A DNA stretch of 64,000 bases from Ferrovibrio terrae_B. Its GTDB lineage: Bacteria; Pseudomonadota; Alphaproteobacteria; Ferrovibrionales; Ferrovibrionaceae. The stretch is taken from assembly GCF_943371255.1 (NCBI RefSeq), contig NZ_CALRUC010000002.1, positions 1 through 64,000 of the forward strand. Direction: 5' to 3'. A model generated the notes under the pieces. The model made no database searches. It was not told the DNA's origin and was given only the letters and a program-made list of their open reading frames with translations. The position numbers were made by a program, and so were the translations under genes. Below, piece after piece: positions 1 to 7,523 of this stretch (position 1 is its first letter; every line of letters starts with the position of its first letter).

Positions 1-4
1 AGGC

Positions 5-367
5 TTAGGCGCTGACGAGCGTCTTGAAGCCGCCATAGCACATGCGCTTCACGTCGAAGGGCATGTCCTTGGGGTCCGGGCACATCGCCTGGATGCGCGG
101 GTCTTTCATCACCTTGGCATTCACGGCGTCGCGATGTTTGCGCGACTTGAACATGATCCAGGAGAAGACCGGCACTTCACCTTTCTTCAGCTTCATCAGT
201 TTCGGGTAAGGCATGCCGAAGGCGGTCTTCATGTCGTCGGCAGCGCATTCGCGATAATCCAGCGCGCCATGTTCGCGCCAGATCTTGCCGGCCTTGGCGG
301 CCATCTTTTTATAGGCGGCCAGATTCTTTTTCGGCACCGGCAACAGGAAACCATCCACATAACTCAT
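5..367 (-). CDS. DUF1428 family protein
   Basis: A 120-residue protein beginning MSYVDGFLLPVPKKNL, the usual start of the DUF1428 (YbaA-like) family, a small alpha/beta-barrel family of unknown function. The frame stays open for about 50 residues upstream, but the ATG at 367 is chosen because family homology begins there and an AAGGAAG Shine-Dalgarno sequence precedes it. Length matches the family norm. The DUF899 gene lies just upstream on the same strand, so the two may be cotranscribed. No catalytic function can be assigned. Confidence 0.85.
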   Translation of the reverse strand: MSYVDGFLLPVPKKNLAAYKKMAAKAGKIWREHGALDYRECAADDMKTAFGMPYPKLMKLKKGEVPVFSWIMFKSRKHRDAVNAKVMKDPRIQAMCPDPKDMPFDVKRMCYGGFKTLVSA

Positions 368-408
368 CGCAGTCTTCCTTCTCTCTCTGGTTAAGCTTGG
401 CGCTCTGG

Positions 409-1212
409 TTAATCCTGGCAACAGCTGGCCGCTGCCTGCGATTGTCCGTCGTATTTGTCGTGATGGCGCAGCCAGAAGTCCTTGCTCCGGGGCCAGCCGG
501 CCGGCGAGTCCTCCCACTCTTCCTGACGGCCATAGGGCGTCAGGTCGAGGATATTATAGGTGTTGAGCAGTCCATCCAGGCCACGGCCGAAGGTGGAATA
601 GCTGTGATAAATCTTCTCACCATCGCGCAGGAATACGCTGAGGCCGGGAAGTTCGCCTTTCACATGTTCAAGCCGTCCCTTGGCCTGCAGTGCTGCGGCA
701 TCCTGGTAATTGTAATGCGGCGATGCGACGGCAGGATCGATGGTGACATCGAAATCGGTGTTGAAGTTGCTGCCAAAGGACGACACCCAGGGCAGGGTCC
801 AGCCCATGCGCCGCTTGAACGGCATGATCTTGGCGAGCGGCGCGCGCGAGACCAGTACAAGCGTGGTGTCACGGGCATGCAGATGCGCCAGATGCGGCAG
901 GTTATCTGTGAGATGTGAGCAGCCGGGACAGCCTTCGCTGTAGGGATGGGTTCGGCCCGGCGGCGGATCATCCGGATCGAACATGAAGTGATAGATCACC
1001 AGCTGGCTCCGGTTCTCGAACAGGTCGAGCAGGCTTTTGTGGCCCTGCGGCGTGTCGAAGCTGTAATTCTTGTCGATGGCGACCATCGGCAGGCGGCGGC
1101 GTTCGGCGGCCAGGGCATCGCGCTGGCGGGTCAGCGCCTTTTCCTTCAGCAGCAGGGCGCGGCGGGCGGCAAGCCATGTGCTGCGCGATACGATGTCTGG
1201 CTGGGCGGTCAT
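409..1212 (-). CDS. DUF899 thioredoxin-like protein
   Basis: A 267-residue protein of the DUF899 family, predicted to have a thioredoxin-like fold. Family signatures visible are the HFMFDPDD stretch, the SEGCPGCSH segment with two cysteines two residues apart (a CxxC-like pair) and a C-terminal tract ending in DFWLRHHDKYD. Substrate and pathway are unknown; a redox role is inferred only from the fold and the cysteine pair. It lies between the DUF1428 gene and an SDR gene on the same strand with short gaps, suggesting one leftward transcript. Confidence 0.85.
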   Translation of the reverse strand: MTAQPDIVSRSTWLAARRALLLKEKALTRQRDALAAERRRLPMVAIDKNYSFDTPQGHKSLLDLFENRSQLVIYHFMFDPDDPPPGRTHPYSEGCPGCSHLTDNLPHLAHLHARDTTLVLVSRAPLAKIMPFKRRMGWTLPWVSSFGSNFNTDFDVTIDPAVASPHYNYQDAAALQAKGRLEHVKGELPGLSVFLRDGEKIYHSYSTFGRGLDGLLNTYNILDLTPYGRQEEWEDSPAGWPRSKDFWLRHHDKYDGQSQAAASCCQD

Positions 1213-1228
1213 CGGATGCTCCTTCAGA

Positions 1229-2014
1229 TCAGTCGACCTGCATGCCGCAGGTCAGGTTGACAATGGCCCCGGTGATGGCGCCGGCGCGGTCGGATGCCAG
1301 AAAAGCGGCTGTCTCGGCGATTTGTTCCAATGTCGGCAGCTGCTGCAGCAGGGTGGTCTGTGCCGCGCCGGCCAGCATGCTGTCGACATCGGTGCCCATG
1401 CGCGTTGCCACCTCAGCGAAAACTCCGGCGCTGTGCGAGCCGGCTTTCGCAGCTTCGGGGATCGCATGGCTTTTCAGGCACAGTACGCGGATGCCGCTGC
1501 CGCCCAGTTCGCCGGCCAGATGCCTCGTCATGCCTTCGATGGCGGCGCAGGCCGAGTTATGTCCCATGAAGCCGGGGCCCGGCATGCGCGCTGCCGGGGT
1601 AGCGAGCAGGAACATCGCGCCGCCGCGCCGCAAATGGCGCGCGGTTGCCTTGGCGGTGATGAAGTTGGTGCGGGTATAGACCGAGACGGGGAGGAAATAG
1701 TCTTCCAGTTTCAGTTCAGCGAGCGGCACGCCCTGCACATGCGCGACACCGATGGCGTTCATCGTGATGTCGATGCCGCCCGTGCGGGTCGCCACGGTAT
1801 CGGCATGGGTGGTCACGGCGGCTTCGTCCAGCGCATCGACCTCGGCGGCTTCCGCCTTGCCGCCGGCGTTGCGGATATCGGTGACCACGGCTGTCAGCTT
1901 TGCCGGGTTGCGGCCGGCGAGAAATACAGCTGCACCATCCCGGGCAAAGGCGCGGGCGACGGCGCCGCCAATGGCGCCACCGCCGTAAATGACCGCTGTT
2001 TTGCCCTTCAGCAT
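1229..2014 (-). CDS. SDR-fold protein with altered catalytic triad
   Basis: A 261-residue Rossmann-fold protein. The N-terminal YGGGAIGGAVARAFA is a glycine-rich nucleotide-binding loop, and the C-terminal ITGAIVNLTCGMQVD tail is typical of classical short-chain dehydrogenases. Where the family has Tyr-x-x-x-Lys, this protein reads HNSAC (His and Cys), and the position of the catalytic serine, 13 residues earlier, is Thr. The fold is clear, but ordinary SDR oxidoreductase chemistry is doubtful. It could be an enzyme with altered chemistry or a binding protein. It is the first gene of the leftward cluster and diverges from the VOC gene. Confidence 0.8.
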   Translation of the reverse strand: MLKGKTAVIYGGGAIGGAVARAFARDGAAVFLAGRNPAKLTAVVTDIRNAGGKAEAAEVDALDEAAVTTHADTVATRTGGIDITMNAIGVAHVQGVPLAELKLEDYFLPVSVYTRTNFITAKATARHLRRGGAMFLLATPAARMPGPGFMGHNSACAAIEGMTRHLAGELGGSGIRVLCLKSHAIPEAAKAGSHSAGVFAEVATRMGTDVDSMLAGAAQTTLLQQLPTLEQIAETAAFLASDRAGAITGAIVNLTCGMQVD

Positions 2015-2045
2015 GGTGTCTCACTGTCTCCGTTTCGAATATTCC

Positions 2046-2074
2046 TTGACAGTTATATATCCTATTGGTTAAAT
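2046..2074 (+). promoter_or_regulatory. sigma70-type promoter for the VOC gene
   Basis: TTGACA (2046-2051), a 17-base spacer and TTAAAT (2069-2074) lie in an AT-rich patch between the divergent SDR and VOC genes. This is a near-consensus housekeeping promoter pointing rightward. The leftward promoter for the SDR cluster probably shares the same patch but is not clear. Confidence 0.6.
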
Positions 2075-2218
2075 AAATCCAGTCTTGTTGGTCCGCTGTC
2101 AAAAATTGGCTGGGATAAAGCCGATGATCTCGACCAGCACCGATGCCGGGCTCGACCGTTTGGGAACGCGGCCACCTGGTGACCTGTCTTGAATTCCACC
2201 CCAGAGGAGGAGCGTACC

Positions 2219-2680
2219 GTGCAGATCAATCCCTATCTGATGTTCAACGGCCAGTGTGAGGCGGCCTTCCGCTATTACGAGAAGCATCTCGGCGGCAAGG
2301 TCGAAGCGATGATGAAATACAGCGATGCGCCGCCGATGCCCGAAGGCCAGAAGCCGCCGGAAGGCGGCTGCGCACCCGACATGACCGGCGCCGAAAATCT
2401 GATCATGCATGCCAGCATGCAGCTTGGGAATGTCACGCTGATGGCGTCGGACTCGCCGCCGAGCATGCAGCAGACGATGCAGGGCATCTCGGTCACGCTG
2501 AATGTCACCAGCGTCCCCGAGGCCGAGCGGATTTTCACCGCGCTGTCGAAGGGCGGCAACGTGACCATGCCGCTGCAGCAGACCTTCTGGGCCAAGGCTT
2601 TCGGCACCGTGACCGACCAGTTTGGCACGCCCTGGATGATCAACTGCATGGAGCCGATGCAGATGAAGGCTGCCTCGTAA
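2219..2680 (+). CDS. VOC family (PhnB-like) protein
   Basis: A 153-residue protein of the vicinal-oxygen-chelate superfamily, PhnB/3-demethylubiquinone-methyltransferase-like type. Visible signatures are INPYLMFNGQCEAAFRYYE at the start and VTDQFGTPWMI at the end. The frame is open from 2189, but a GTG at 2219 is preferred because a strong AGAGGAGGAG ribosome site sits seven bases ahead and homology starts there. No metal ligand set or substrate can be assigned. It is monocistronic, with its own promoter and a strong terminator. Confidence 0.85.
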   Translation: MQINPYLMFNGQCEAAFRYYEKHLGGKVEAMMKYSDAPPMPEGQKPPEGGCAPDMTGAENLIMHASMQLGNVTLMASDSPPSMQQTMQGISVTLNVTSVPEAERIFTALSKGGNVTMPLQQTFWAKAFGTVTDQFGTPWMINCMEPMQMKAAS

Positions 2681-2703
2681 GTTGTTTCGGCAGTCGTGAA
2701 ACG

Positions 2704-2737
2704 AAAAAGCCCGGCAGGGAAACCTGCCGGGCTTTTT
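2704..2737. terminator. bidirectional rho-independent terminator
   Basis: A perfect 15-bp inverted repeat around a GAAA loop (CCCGGCAGG gaaa CCTGCCGGG) is flanked by five A on the left and five T on the right. It therefore ends transcripts from both sides. It separates the rightward VOC gene from the leftward gcrA gene. Confidence 0.95.
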
Positions 2738-2762
2738 GCGGAAACCGGACCTATCGAAACAA

Positions 2763-3302
2763 TCAGGCGGCGTTGATCGCCTTGACTGCCTCGACGGCGC
2801 TCTCCGGGTTCCAGTTCGTGTAAGCCGCCGCGCAATGCTGGGCGCAATACGGCTTGCTCGGCAGCGCGACATGGCTGCAGAAATCGAATTCAGCGCTCTT
2901 GGGATCGCCGATCGGCCACTTGCAGCGCGGGCCGGTCGACGGCGTCAGCGCCGCCAGCATGGCGGCCGTCAGCTGGGCCTGCGAGGCGTGATGATGATGG
3001 CCAGTGGCCGGGGTGGCTGCGTCTTCGCGCACCTGAACGGGGGCTCGGGCAGGGGCGGGCGCTGCAGCCGTATGTCCGCCCCCACCGCTGGAGCCGCCAC
3101 CGCCATGGCTGGTCGCGGGACGCGGCTGGGCCGGCTTTTCGCTCCGCATGATCGGCGAGGCCCGCTTGGCCAGGCCGATGCGGTGCGCCTTGCCGACCAC
3201 GGCGTTGCGGGTCATGCCCAGCTGCTTGCCGATCTGCGTGATCGACTGGCCGGATTCCCAGTATTGCACCAGGAGTTTCACTTTCTCGTCAGTCCACACC
3301 AT
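2763..3302 (-). CDS. gcrA: GcrA cell-cycle transcriptional regulator
   Basis: A 179-residue GcrA homologue. GcrA is an alphaproteobacterial sigma70 cofactor that activates promoters carrying m6A-methylated GANTC sites. The N-terminus (MVWTDEKVKLLVQYWESG, then ITQIGKQLGMTRNAVVGKAHRIGL) is the conserved HTH DNA-binding domain. The middle is Gly/Ala/Pro/His-rich linker, including a run of four histidines. The C-terminus has the conserved Cys/His patch (RCKWPIGDP, FCSH, YCAQHC). It is complete and typical in length. Its upstream DNA has DnaA boxes and GANTC sites, and the prophage left end lies about 200 bp from its start. Confidence 0.96.
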   Translation of the reverse strand: MVWTDEKVKLLVQYWESGQSITQIGKQLGMTRNAVVGKAHRIGLAKRASPIMRSEKPAQPRPATSHGGGGSSGGGGHTAAAPAPARAPVQVREDAATPATGHHHHASQAQLTAAMLAALTPSTGPRCKWPIGDPKSAEFDFCSHVALPSKPYCAQHCAAAYTNWNPESAVEAVKAINAA

Positions 3303-3371
3303 ATCTAGCCCCCATATTGGCTTTAGCCGCTAAATGCAGTAAAGGCGCCAAAATCCGGCCTCGGTCAATCG

Positions 3372-3454
3372 GACTCTTCCATTATCCACAAGAATCTCTG
3401 GAATCAGCCGTGCTAAGCCCTTAGCTCTACGAGGCCGAATCGGAGTTATCCACA
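3372..3454. promoter_or_regulatory. DnaA boxes and GANTC cluster upstream of gcrA
   Basis: In 83 bp there are two perfect DnaA boxes, TTATCCACA, at 3382-3390 and 3446-3454. There are also four GANTC sites at 3372, 3392, 3401 and 3437. In Caulobacter, gcrA transcription depends on DnaA and is sensitive to CcrM methylation. The layout suggests the same wiring here, although the exact gcrA promoter is not identified. The second box ends one base before the start codon of the interrupted dioxygenase gene. Confidence 0.7.
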
Positions 3455-3455
3455 G

Positions 3456-3508
3456 ATGTCCGCGTCTTCTGCCGCTGTTTCAGCCCCCCAACCGCAGCCT
3501 GACCATGA
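3456..3508 (+). pseudogene. 5' fragment of interrupted PhyH-family dioxygenase gene
   Basis: An ATG preceded by GGAG opens a reading frame beginning MSASSAAVSAPQPQPDHD, which then runs into prophage DNA. The same Ser-Ala-Pro-Gln-Pro-Gln-Pro stretch, in the same frame, starts the host-derived part of the dioxygenase gene beyond the prophage (43244 onward). This is therefore the original 5' end of that gene, displaced by the insertion. The GGAG and start codon still look functional but would now give a short chimeric peptide. Confidence 0.8.
3479..3508 (+). repeat. left copy of 30-bp junction repeat
   Basis: This block runs from TTCAGCCCCCCAACC to CCATGA and ends exactly at the TG of the prophage left end. 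It matches 43244-43273 at 27 of 30 positions. All three differences are transitions, two of them synonymous in the dioxygenase frame. See the right copy and the findings. Confidence 0.85.
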
Positions 3509-3680
3509 TGTAGGGAGACGGGGGGTATCAAACAGTGAGATTTCCCCGGATATAGTGAGACGTGGTGAGATATCTGCCGGATTTCCGGGGAAAAATTGGC
3601 GGTTTCGTTGTGCGTCCGAAACCGGTTGGCGCTGGCCGGACCGCGTATTCTGCGGAAAACCGCGACGGGCAGTTTCGGAC
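3509..3680. other. prophage left end with candidate transposase sites
   Basis: The end starts TGTAGGGAGACG. GTGAGA occurs three times in the same orientation (3535, 3555, 3565). GTCCGAAAC (3614-3622) and its inverse GTTTCGGAC (3672-3680) match motifs repeated at the right end. An inverted pair TTTCCCCGGA / TCCGGGGAAA lies between 3541 and 3593. By analogy with Mu attL these are probable transposase-binding sites. No gene was found from 3509 to 3755. Confidence 0.55.
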
Positions 3681-3755
3681 GGTGAAGCCTGGGCGGCCCG
3701 CCGTCCCGGCAGCTTCAAACGGCCCGTAAACGGCATTTGAGCCCCGACTCGGGCC

Positions 3756-4175
3756 TCAGCCGCCAACCAGCCCCGGCCGGCTGGTAAAATACTCATAGAT
3801 ATCGGTGGCATAACCAGAAACCGATTGCCCCGCCGGTAGTTTGCCGGCCTCGCTGAGTGCAATGGCGATATCGGTCGCCAGACCCATCTTCTCCTTGTCA
3901 TAGGGCACCTGGCCGGGCGTTTGCGGCCATGCCTCGCCTGCGCCGGTGACCAGCCAGACCAGGTCAACGCCGGTTTTGGCCGCGATCTCGCGCACCACTA
4001 GGGCGCCAGGCTCACGCTCTCCCCGCTCATATAGTCCCAGGGCCTGTTTAGAGACACCAACTGTAGGGGCAAACGAATCACGCGGCGTCCCTCCGCGGGC
4101 GATTCGCATGCGTTCGCCCAGCTTTTCAAGGTCGGAGGGCGACTCTGAACGCGATTGCTCAGTTTTCGGCGACAT
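3756..4175 (-). CDS. CI-like phage repressor (XRE HTH)
   Basis: A 139-residue DNA-binding protein. Residues about 20-75 form an XRE helix-turn-helix (LGERMRIARGG, then VGVSKQALGLYERGEREP, VVREIAAKTGVDLVWLVTG). The C-terminal half is a short helical tail with no visible peptidase domain. It is transcribed leftward, opposite to the early operon, and palindromes lie between the two starts. This matches the position of the Mu c repressor. It probably maintains lysogeny by blocking the early promoter. It lacks the winged-helix similarity of Mu c, so it is analogous rather than homologous. Confidence 0.8.
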   Translation of the reverse strand: MSPKTEQSRSESPSDLEKLGERMRIARGGTPRDSFAPTVGVSKQALGLYERGEREPGALVVREIAAKTGVDLVWLVTGAGEAWPQTPGQVPYDKEKMGLATDIAIALSEAGKLPAGQSVSGYATDIYEYFTSRPGLVGG

Positions 4176-4176
4176 A

Positions 4177-4303
4177 TTCAGCGTTCGCTATGTGGTTGAT
4201 CCACAAATGTAATTTCATTTTCTACAAACCATGACATTCAGCGACGCTGAAAGTTTCTAAACGTGGTTGACGACTTCCACGAACGTAGATAATTCTGGCT
4301 TCC
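4177..4303. promoter_or_regulatory. lysis/lysogeny switch region with operators
   Basis: Between the divergent repressor and Ner genes lie three dyads: TGTGG ttgat CCACA (4191-4205), TTCAGCG A CGCTGAA (4237-4251) and GTGG...CCAC (4263-4280). A further TTCAGCG half-site (4177-4183) abuts the repressor start. A rightward promoter is likely: TTGACG (4267-4272), 17 bases, TAATTC (4290-4295). The third dyad overlaps its -35. It would start transcription at or next to the Ner ATG, giving a very short or absent leader. Two palindrome types suggest two regulators, plausibly the repressor and Ner. Confidence 0.65.
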
Positions 4304-4633
4304 ATGAAACCCACCACCGTACCCACCCTCGTAGTCCCGAAAAATCCGGTCGAACGCCGGATTTTCATAAAGCTCCAACTCGAATTGCGCGGCCTCTCCT
4401 TCGCTGCCATTGCACGGCAGCGAGGCGTGGCCCGGGTCACCGTCAGCAAGACTGCTGCCGGCGCCCCCAGCGCACCGCTCCAGGCAGCGCTCGCCGAGGC
4501 GATCGAAATGCCGGTGGAAGTGGTGTTCCCGGAGCGCTTCGACCGCAACGGCCGCCGCGTGACTCCAGTCCGCTCCAGACAAGATAGCCGATACGCCTCT
4601 GGGGCGCATGGTCAATCGGCCGAGGCAGCTTGA
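4304..4633 (+). CDS. Ner/Nlp-like DNA-binding protein
   Basis: A 109-residue protein with a Ner/Nlp-type HTH at residues about 18-75: FIKLQLELRGLSFAAIARQR, VARVTVSKTAAG, then a segment ending VVFPERFDRNGR. Ner of Mu is an early negative regulator that turns down both early and repressor promoters after induction. This gene is first in the early operon, opposite the repressor, just where ner sits in Mu. The C-terminal 30 residues are basic and low-complexity. Confidence 0.8.
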   Translation: MKPTTVPTLVVPKNPVERRIFIKLQLELRGLSFAAIARQRGVARVTVSKTAAGAPSAPLQAALAEAIEMPVEVVFPERFDRNGRRVTPVRSRQDSRYASGAHGQSAEAA

Positions 4634-4634
4634 C

Positions 4635-5135
4635 ATGGCGCCCCGGAAACCCCTCCGCGACCACCGCCAAACCACCCTGCTGCCGCAGCTGCTGGAACCG
4701 GTCCAAATCTTTGCCCCGGCGCTCACCGCCGCCGCCACCCTGGGCGGAAGAATTTCGCGGGCCATGAAGGCCGCCATCGACGCCTGCGCCAAGGACCGCA
4801 AAGTAATCGCCGAGGAGATGGGAAATTACCTCGGCCAGCCGGTCAGCAAAACCACCCTCGACAAGTACGTTTCCGAGGCGACCAAAGATCACGAAATTCC
4901 GGTCACCAAATTCCTCGCCCTGGCCCATTCAACGGGCGAGGCCCATCGCCTGCTGAACAGCCTGGCAGAGATGTACGGCCTGATCGTGGTGCCTAAGCAT
5001 TGCGAGGGCTGGATCCGCGCCGGCCAGCTGGCTCAGCAGATGCAGAACCAGCGCTCCGAAGTCTCGGCCACCGAGAACGAGTTCCGCCTAGCAGTTCGCA
5101 TGGCAGGCCACCTGCCACCGGGTGGCGACAAGTGA
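4635..5135 (+). CDS. hypothetical early phage protein
   Basis: A 166-residue protein whose ATG (4635) lies one base after the Ner stop. An in-frame start at 4608 inside ner is less likely. Residues about 40-125 contain a conserved-looking helical segment (AMKAAIDACAKDRKVIAEEMG, then KTTLDKYVSEATKDHEIPVTKFLALAH) resembling an HTH-type regulator seen in early regions of transposable phages. The function is unknown. Its position just upstream of the transposase suggests a role in early regulation or replication. Confidence 0.7.
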   Translation: MAPRKPLRDHRQTTLLPQLLEPVQIFAPALTAAATLGGRISRAMKAAIDACAKDRKVIAEEMGNYLGQPVSKTTLDKYVSEATKDHEIPVTKFLALAHSTGEAHRLLNSLAEMYGLIVVPKHCEGWIRAGQLAQQMQNQRSEVSATENEFRLAVRMAGHLPPGGDK

Positions 5136-5299
5136 ACCATATCACCATCACCGCTTCGCATCGCTGGCCGCCGGGCCGATGCGTCTGCGGCGTTCAAGCG
5201 TCGGCGGTCGTGTATCATTTCTCCTCCAATGTGACTAGGCCGGCGGCGCCGCTGACACCTGCTGCCGCCGGCCACTTTTTCACCGGTGGCGCCGCATGA
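5132..5299 (+). CDS. small hypothetical protein
   Basis: A 55-residue frame with a GTG start that overlaps the preceding stop by four bases (GTGA). Its own stop overlaps the transposase start by four bases (ATGA). Coupling at both ends is strong evidence that it is translated. It contains a Cys-x-Cys pair (RCVCG) but no recognisable domain. Confidence 0.55.
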   Translation: MNHITITASHRWPPGRCVCGVQASAVVYHFSSNVTRPAAPLTPAAAGHFFTGGAA

Positions 5300-7446
5300 C
5301 GGTTGCCGGGGGGAAGATCACAGAAAAACTCTCGGCGCCGAACGGTGCCGAATGGTGGACAGCCTCTGAGCTGATCGAGCTGGGCTCCAAGGCACTGCCG
5401 ACGACACCGCAGGCGATCAACGCCAAGGCAAAGCGCCACGAATGGCGCAAGCAGATCCGCGCCGGCCAGGGTGGCGCCTGGGAATACCATTTGTCGGCAC
5501 TGCCCGAAGCTGCGCGCCAGCACATCGCGCGCCTTGCCCTGCAGGCCACGCGGCCGCAGCTGCCGGCACCGGTATCTGTGCCGGCTGCAGCGGCTGCTGG
5601 CAACGCAGTGAAGAACCTGGCCGGCCTGCCGGTAAACAGCCCCGCGCGCCGCCGCGCCGAAGCCCGGCTTCTGGTGCTGGCCGCGCTGGAGCAATACCGC
5701 CAGGCGGGCGGGCTCACGCTCTCGAAGGCGATCGCCGGCTTCATCGAGATTTACCACTCGAACATGATCTCGGTGCCCGACCTGGTACGCGAGGAGCTGC
5801 CCGAGATCAGCCGCAGCAGCCTGTTCGACTGGATGAAGAAACGCGACCAGCAGGGCGCGGAACGTCTCGCGGGCAACTATCGCGGCCGGAAAGAAGATGG
5901 CGCGATCGACAAGAACGCCACGCTGCGCGAGCTGCTGATCGGCATGTATGCCGAGCGGCCGGATCTGCCGGCATCGGTCTATCTGAACGAGCTACAGAAG
6001 CATCTGCCGAATGTGCGACTGCCATCGCTGCGCGTACTGCAGCGCTGGCTCACCGCCTGGAAGACGAACAATCCGCGCGTATCCCTGCAGATCGAAAATC
6101 CCGACAAGGCAAAGAGCAAGTATCTATCTGCCATCGGCAGCGCCAGCGCCGGAATCAATCGCGCAAACCAGCTGTGGGAAATGGACGCGACGCCGGCAGA
6201 TATCCTGCTCAAGGACGGTCGCTGGTGCCTGACTGGTGCAATCGACATTGCCACGCGCCGCGCAGCTGCACGCGTGACACGGACGCCGACGCAGCAGGCG
6301 CATATGGGCCTGATCCGTCACTCCGCTTTGCGCCACGGCATGCCCGAAGCGATCCGCACCGACAACGGCAAGGATTACATCGGTCATTCCTTCGTTGCCG
6401 CCGTCGCCGCGCTGTCGATCGAGCATCGGGTGTGCACGCCGTTCTCGCCGGAAAAGAAGCCGCATATCGAACGCTTCTTCGGCACGTTGACGCGCGATCT
6501 GTTCGCGCGGTTGCCGGGTTTCTCGGGCCATAGTGTCGCGCATGCCCAGGCTATCCGCGCCCGCCGCACCTTTGCCAATCGTCTGGGCACCGCTGACGAA
6601 GTCGCCTTCTCGGTGGATCTCACCGCGGCCGAGCTGCAGGCCAATATCGACAGCTGGTTAGACGCCTACCACAACCGGCCGCACTCGGCGCTGGGTGACC
6701 GCACGCCGAACGAGCTGAGCGCAGAGCTTGGCATAGGCATACGCGGCATTCCCGAGGAACGCCGTCTCGATCTGCTGCTCATGGATCTGCCGAACGGAGG
6801 CGGGCAGCGCATCGTGCAGAAGAACGGCATCGAAGCCGTAGGCACCACGTTTATCGCCAGCTGGATCGGCCCGCATATCGGTTACACGGTTCTAGTGCGG
6901 CTGGATCCGACCGACATGGGCACGATCCACTGCTTCGACCCATCTGACGGCGCGTATATCGGCGCAGCCATTGCCGAGGAGCTGTTCGGCATCGAGCGAC
7001 AGCAGATCGCAGCGGCATCGAAAGCGGCGCAGCGCGCCATCGACCGCACCGCACATCGCGAAATTGCCGATATCAAGAAGCGGTATTCGCAGCAGCGACT
7101 GGCTGCTGCCATCGCTTCTGGCGAGCAGCTGCCCGACAGCGTCGTAATCCAGCTGCCGCATATGCGCCGCGTCGCTGAGATGACAACTGAACAGCAGGCC
7201 GAGCTTGACGCGGCGACAGACGAGATCCTCGCGGCGCCGGCGCCGAAGCAGGATGCCGATGTGGCCGAAGCGGATGCGCGGTTCGCGCGCTGGCACCAGC
7301 TCGACCAGGCCATCAAGTCCGGCGAAGCCATCAGCGAACAGGAGCGCGGCTGGCATCGCACCTACCACCTTGACCCCGAATGCCAGGCCTATCTGGCGAT
7401 GATCGAAGACTTCGGAGAGGAGGCGGTGCTGCGAAAGGCGGGCTAG
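5296..7446 (+). CDS. MuA-type DDE transposase
   Basis: A 716-residue transposase that would cut and join the prophage ends during integration and replicative transposition. Residues about 19-85 are a Mu-type winged-helix DNA-binding domain (EWWTASELIELGSKALP, EWRKQIRAGQGGAWEY). The RNase H-like core has catalytic D297 (WEMDATPAD), D356 (RTDNGKDY) and E392 (PHIERFFG), with 35 residues between the last two. A Mu-type C-terminal domain follows, then an acidic, Ala/Gln-rich tail that would contact the MuB-like ATPase. The length is close to MuA (663). It is translationally coupled to the small upstream gene, and the MuB-type gene follows. Confidence 0.95.
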   Translation: MTVAGGKITEKLSAPNGAEWWTASELIELGSKALPTTPQAINAKAKRHEWRKQIRAGQGGAWEYHLSALPEAARQHIARLALQATRPQLPAPVSVPAAAAAGNAVKNLAGLPVNSPARRRAEARLLVLAALEQYRQAGGLTLSKAIAGFIEIYHSNMISVPDLVREELPEISRSSLFDWMKKRDQQGAERLAGNYRGRKEDGAIDKNATLRELLIGMYAERPDLPASVYLNELQKHLPNVRLPSLRVLQRWLTAWKTNNPRVSLQIENPDKAKSKYLSAIGSASAGINRANQLWEMDATPADILLKDGRWCLTGAIDIATRRAAARVTRTPTQQAHMGLIRHSALRHGMPEAIRTDNGKDYIGHSFVAAVAALSIEHRVCTPFSPEKKPHIERFFGTLTRDLFARLPGFSGHSVAHAQAIRARRTFANRLGTADEVAFSVDLTAAELQANIDSWLDAYHNRPHSALGDRTPNELSAELGIGIRGIPEERRLDLLLMDLPNGGGQRIVQKNGIEAVGTTFIASWIGPHIGYTVLVRLDPTDMGTIHCFDPSDGAYIGAAIAEELFGIERQQIAAASKAAQRAIDRTAHREIADIKKRYSQQRLAAAIASGEQLPDSVVIQLPHMRRVAEMTTEQQAELDAATDEILAAPAPKQDADVAEADARFARWHQLDQAIKSGEAISEQERGWHRTYHLDPECQAYLAMIEDFGEEAVLRKAG

Positions 7447-7523
7447 CAGCCCACCGAAAAACGAAACGGCGGCACCGAATGCCATCGGGCCGCCGCTACT
7501 CACACCAGAAAACGAGAGAGAAA

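Noticed and set aside
3504..3508. A simple 5-bp CATGA target duplication as the whole explanation of the junctions
   Set aside because: CATGA is present at both junctions, but taking it alone would put the right end at GCCGGC rather than the matching CTACA terminus and leave 25 matching bases unexplained.
3456..3740. A 94-codon gene at the left prophage junction
   Set aside because: Only its first 18 codons belong to a gene (the interrupted dioxygenase). The rest reads through phage-end DNA full of transposase-site motifs.
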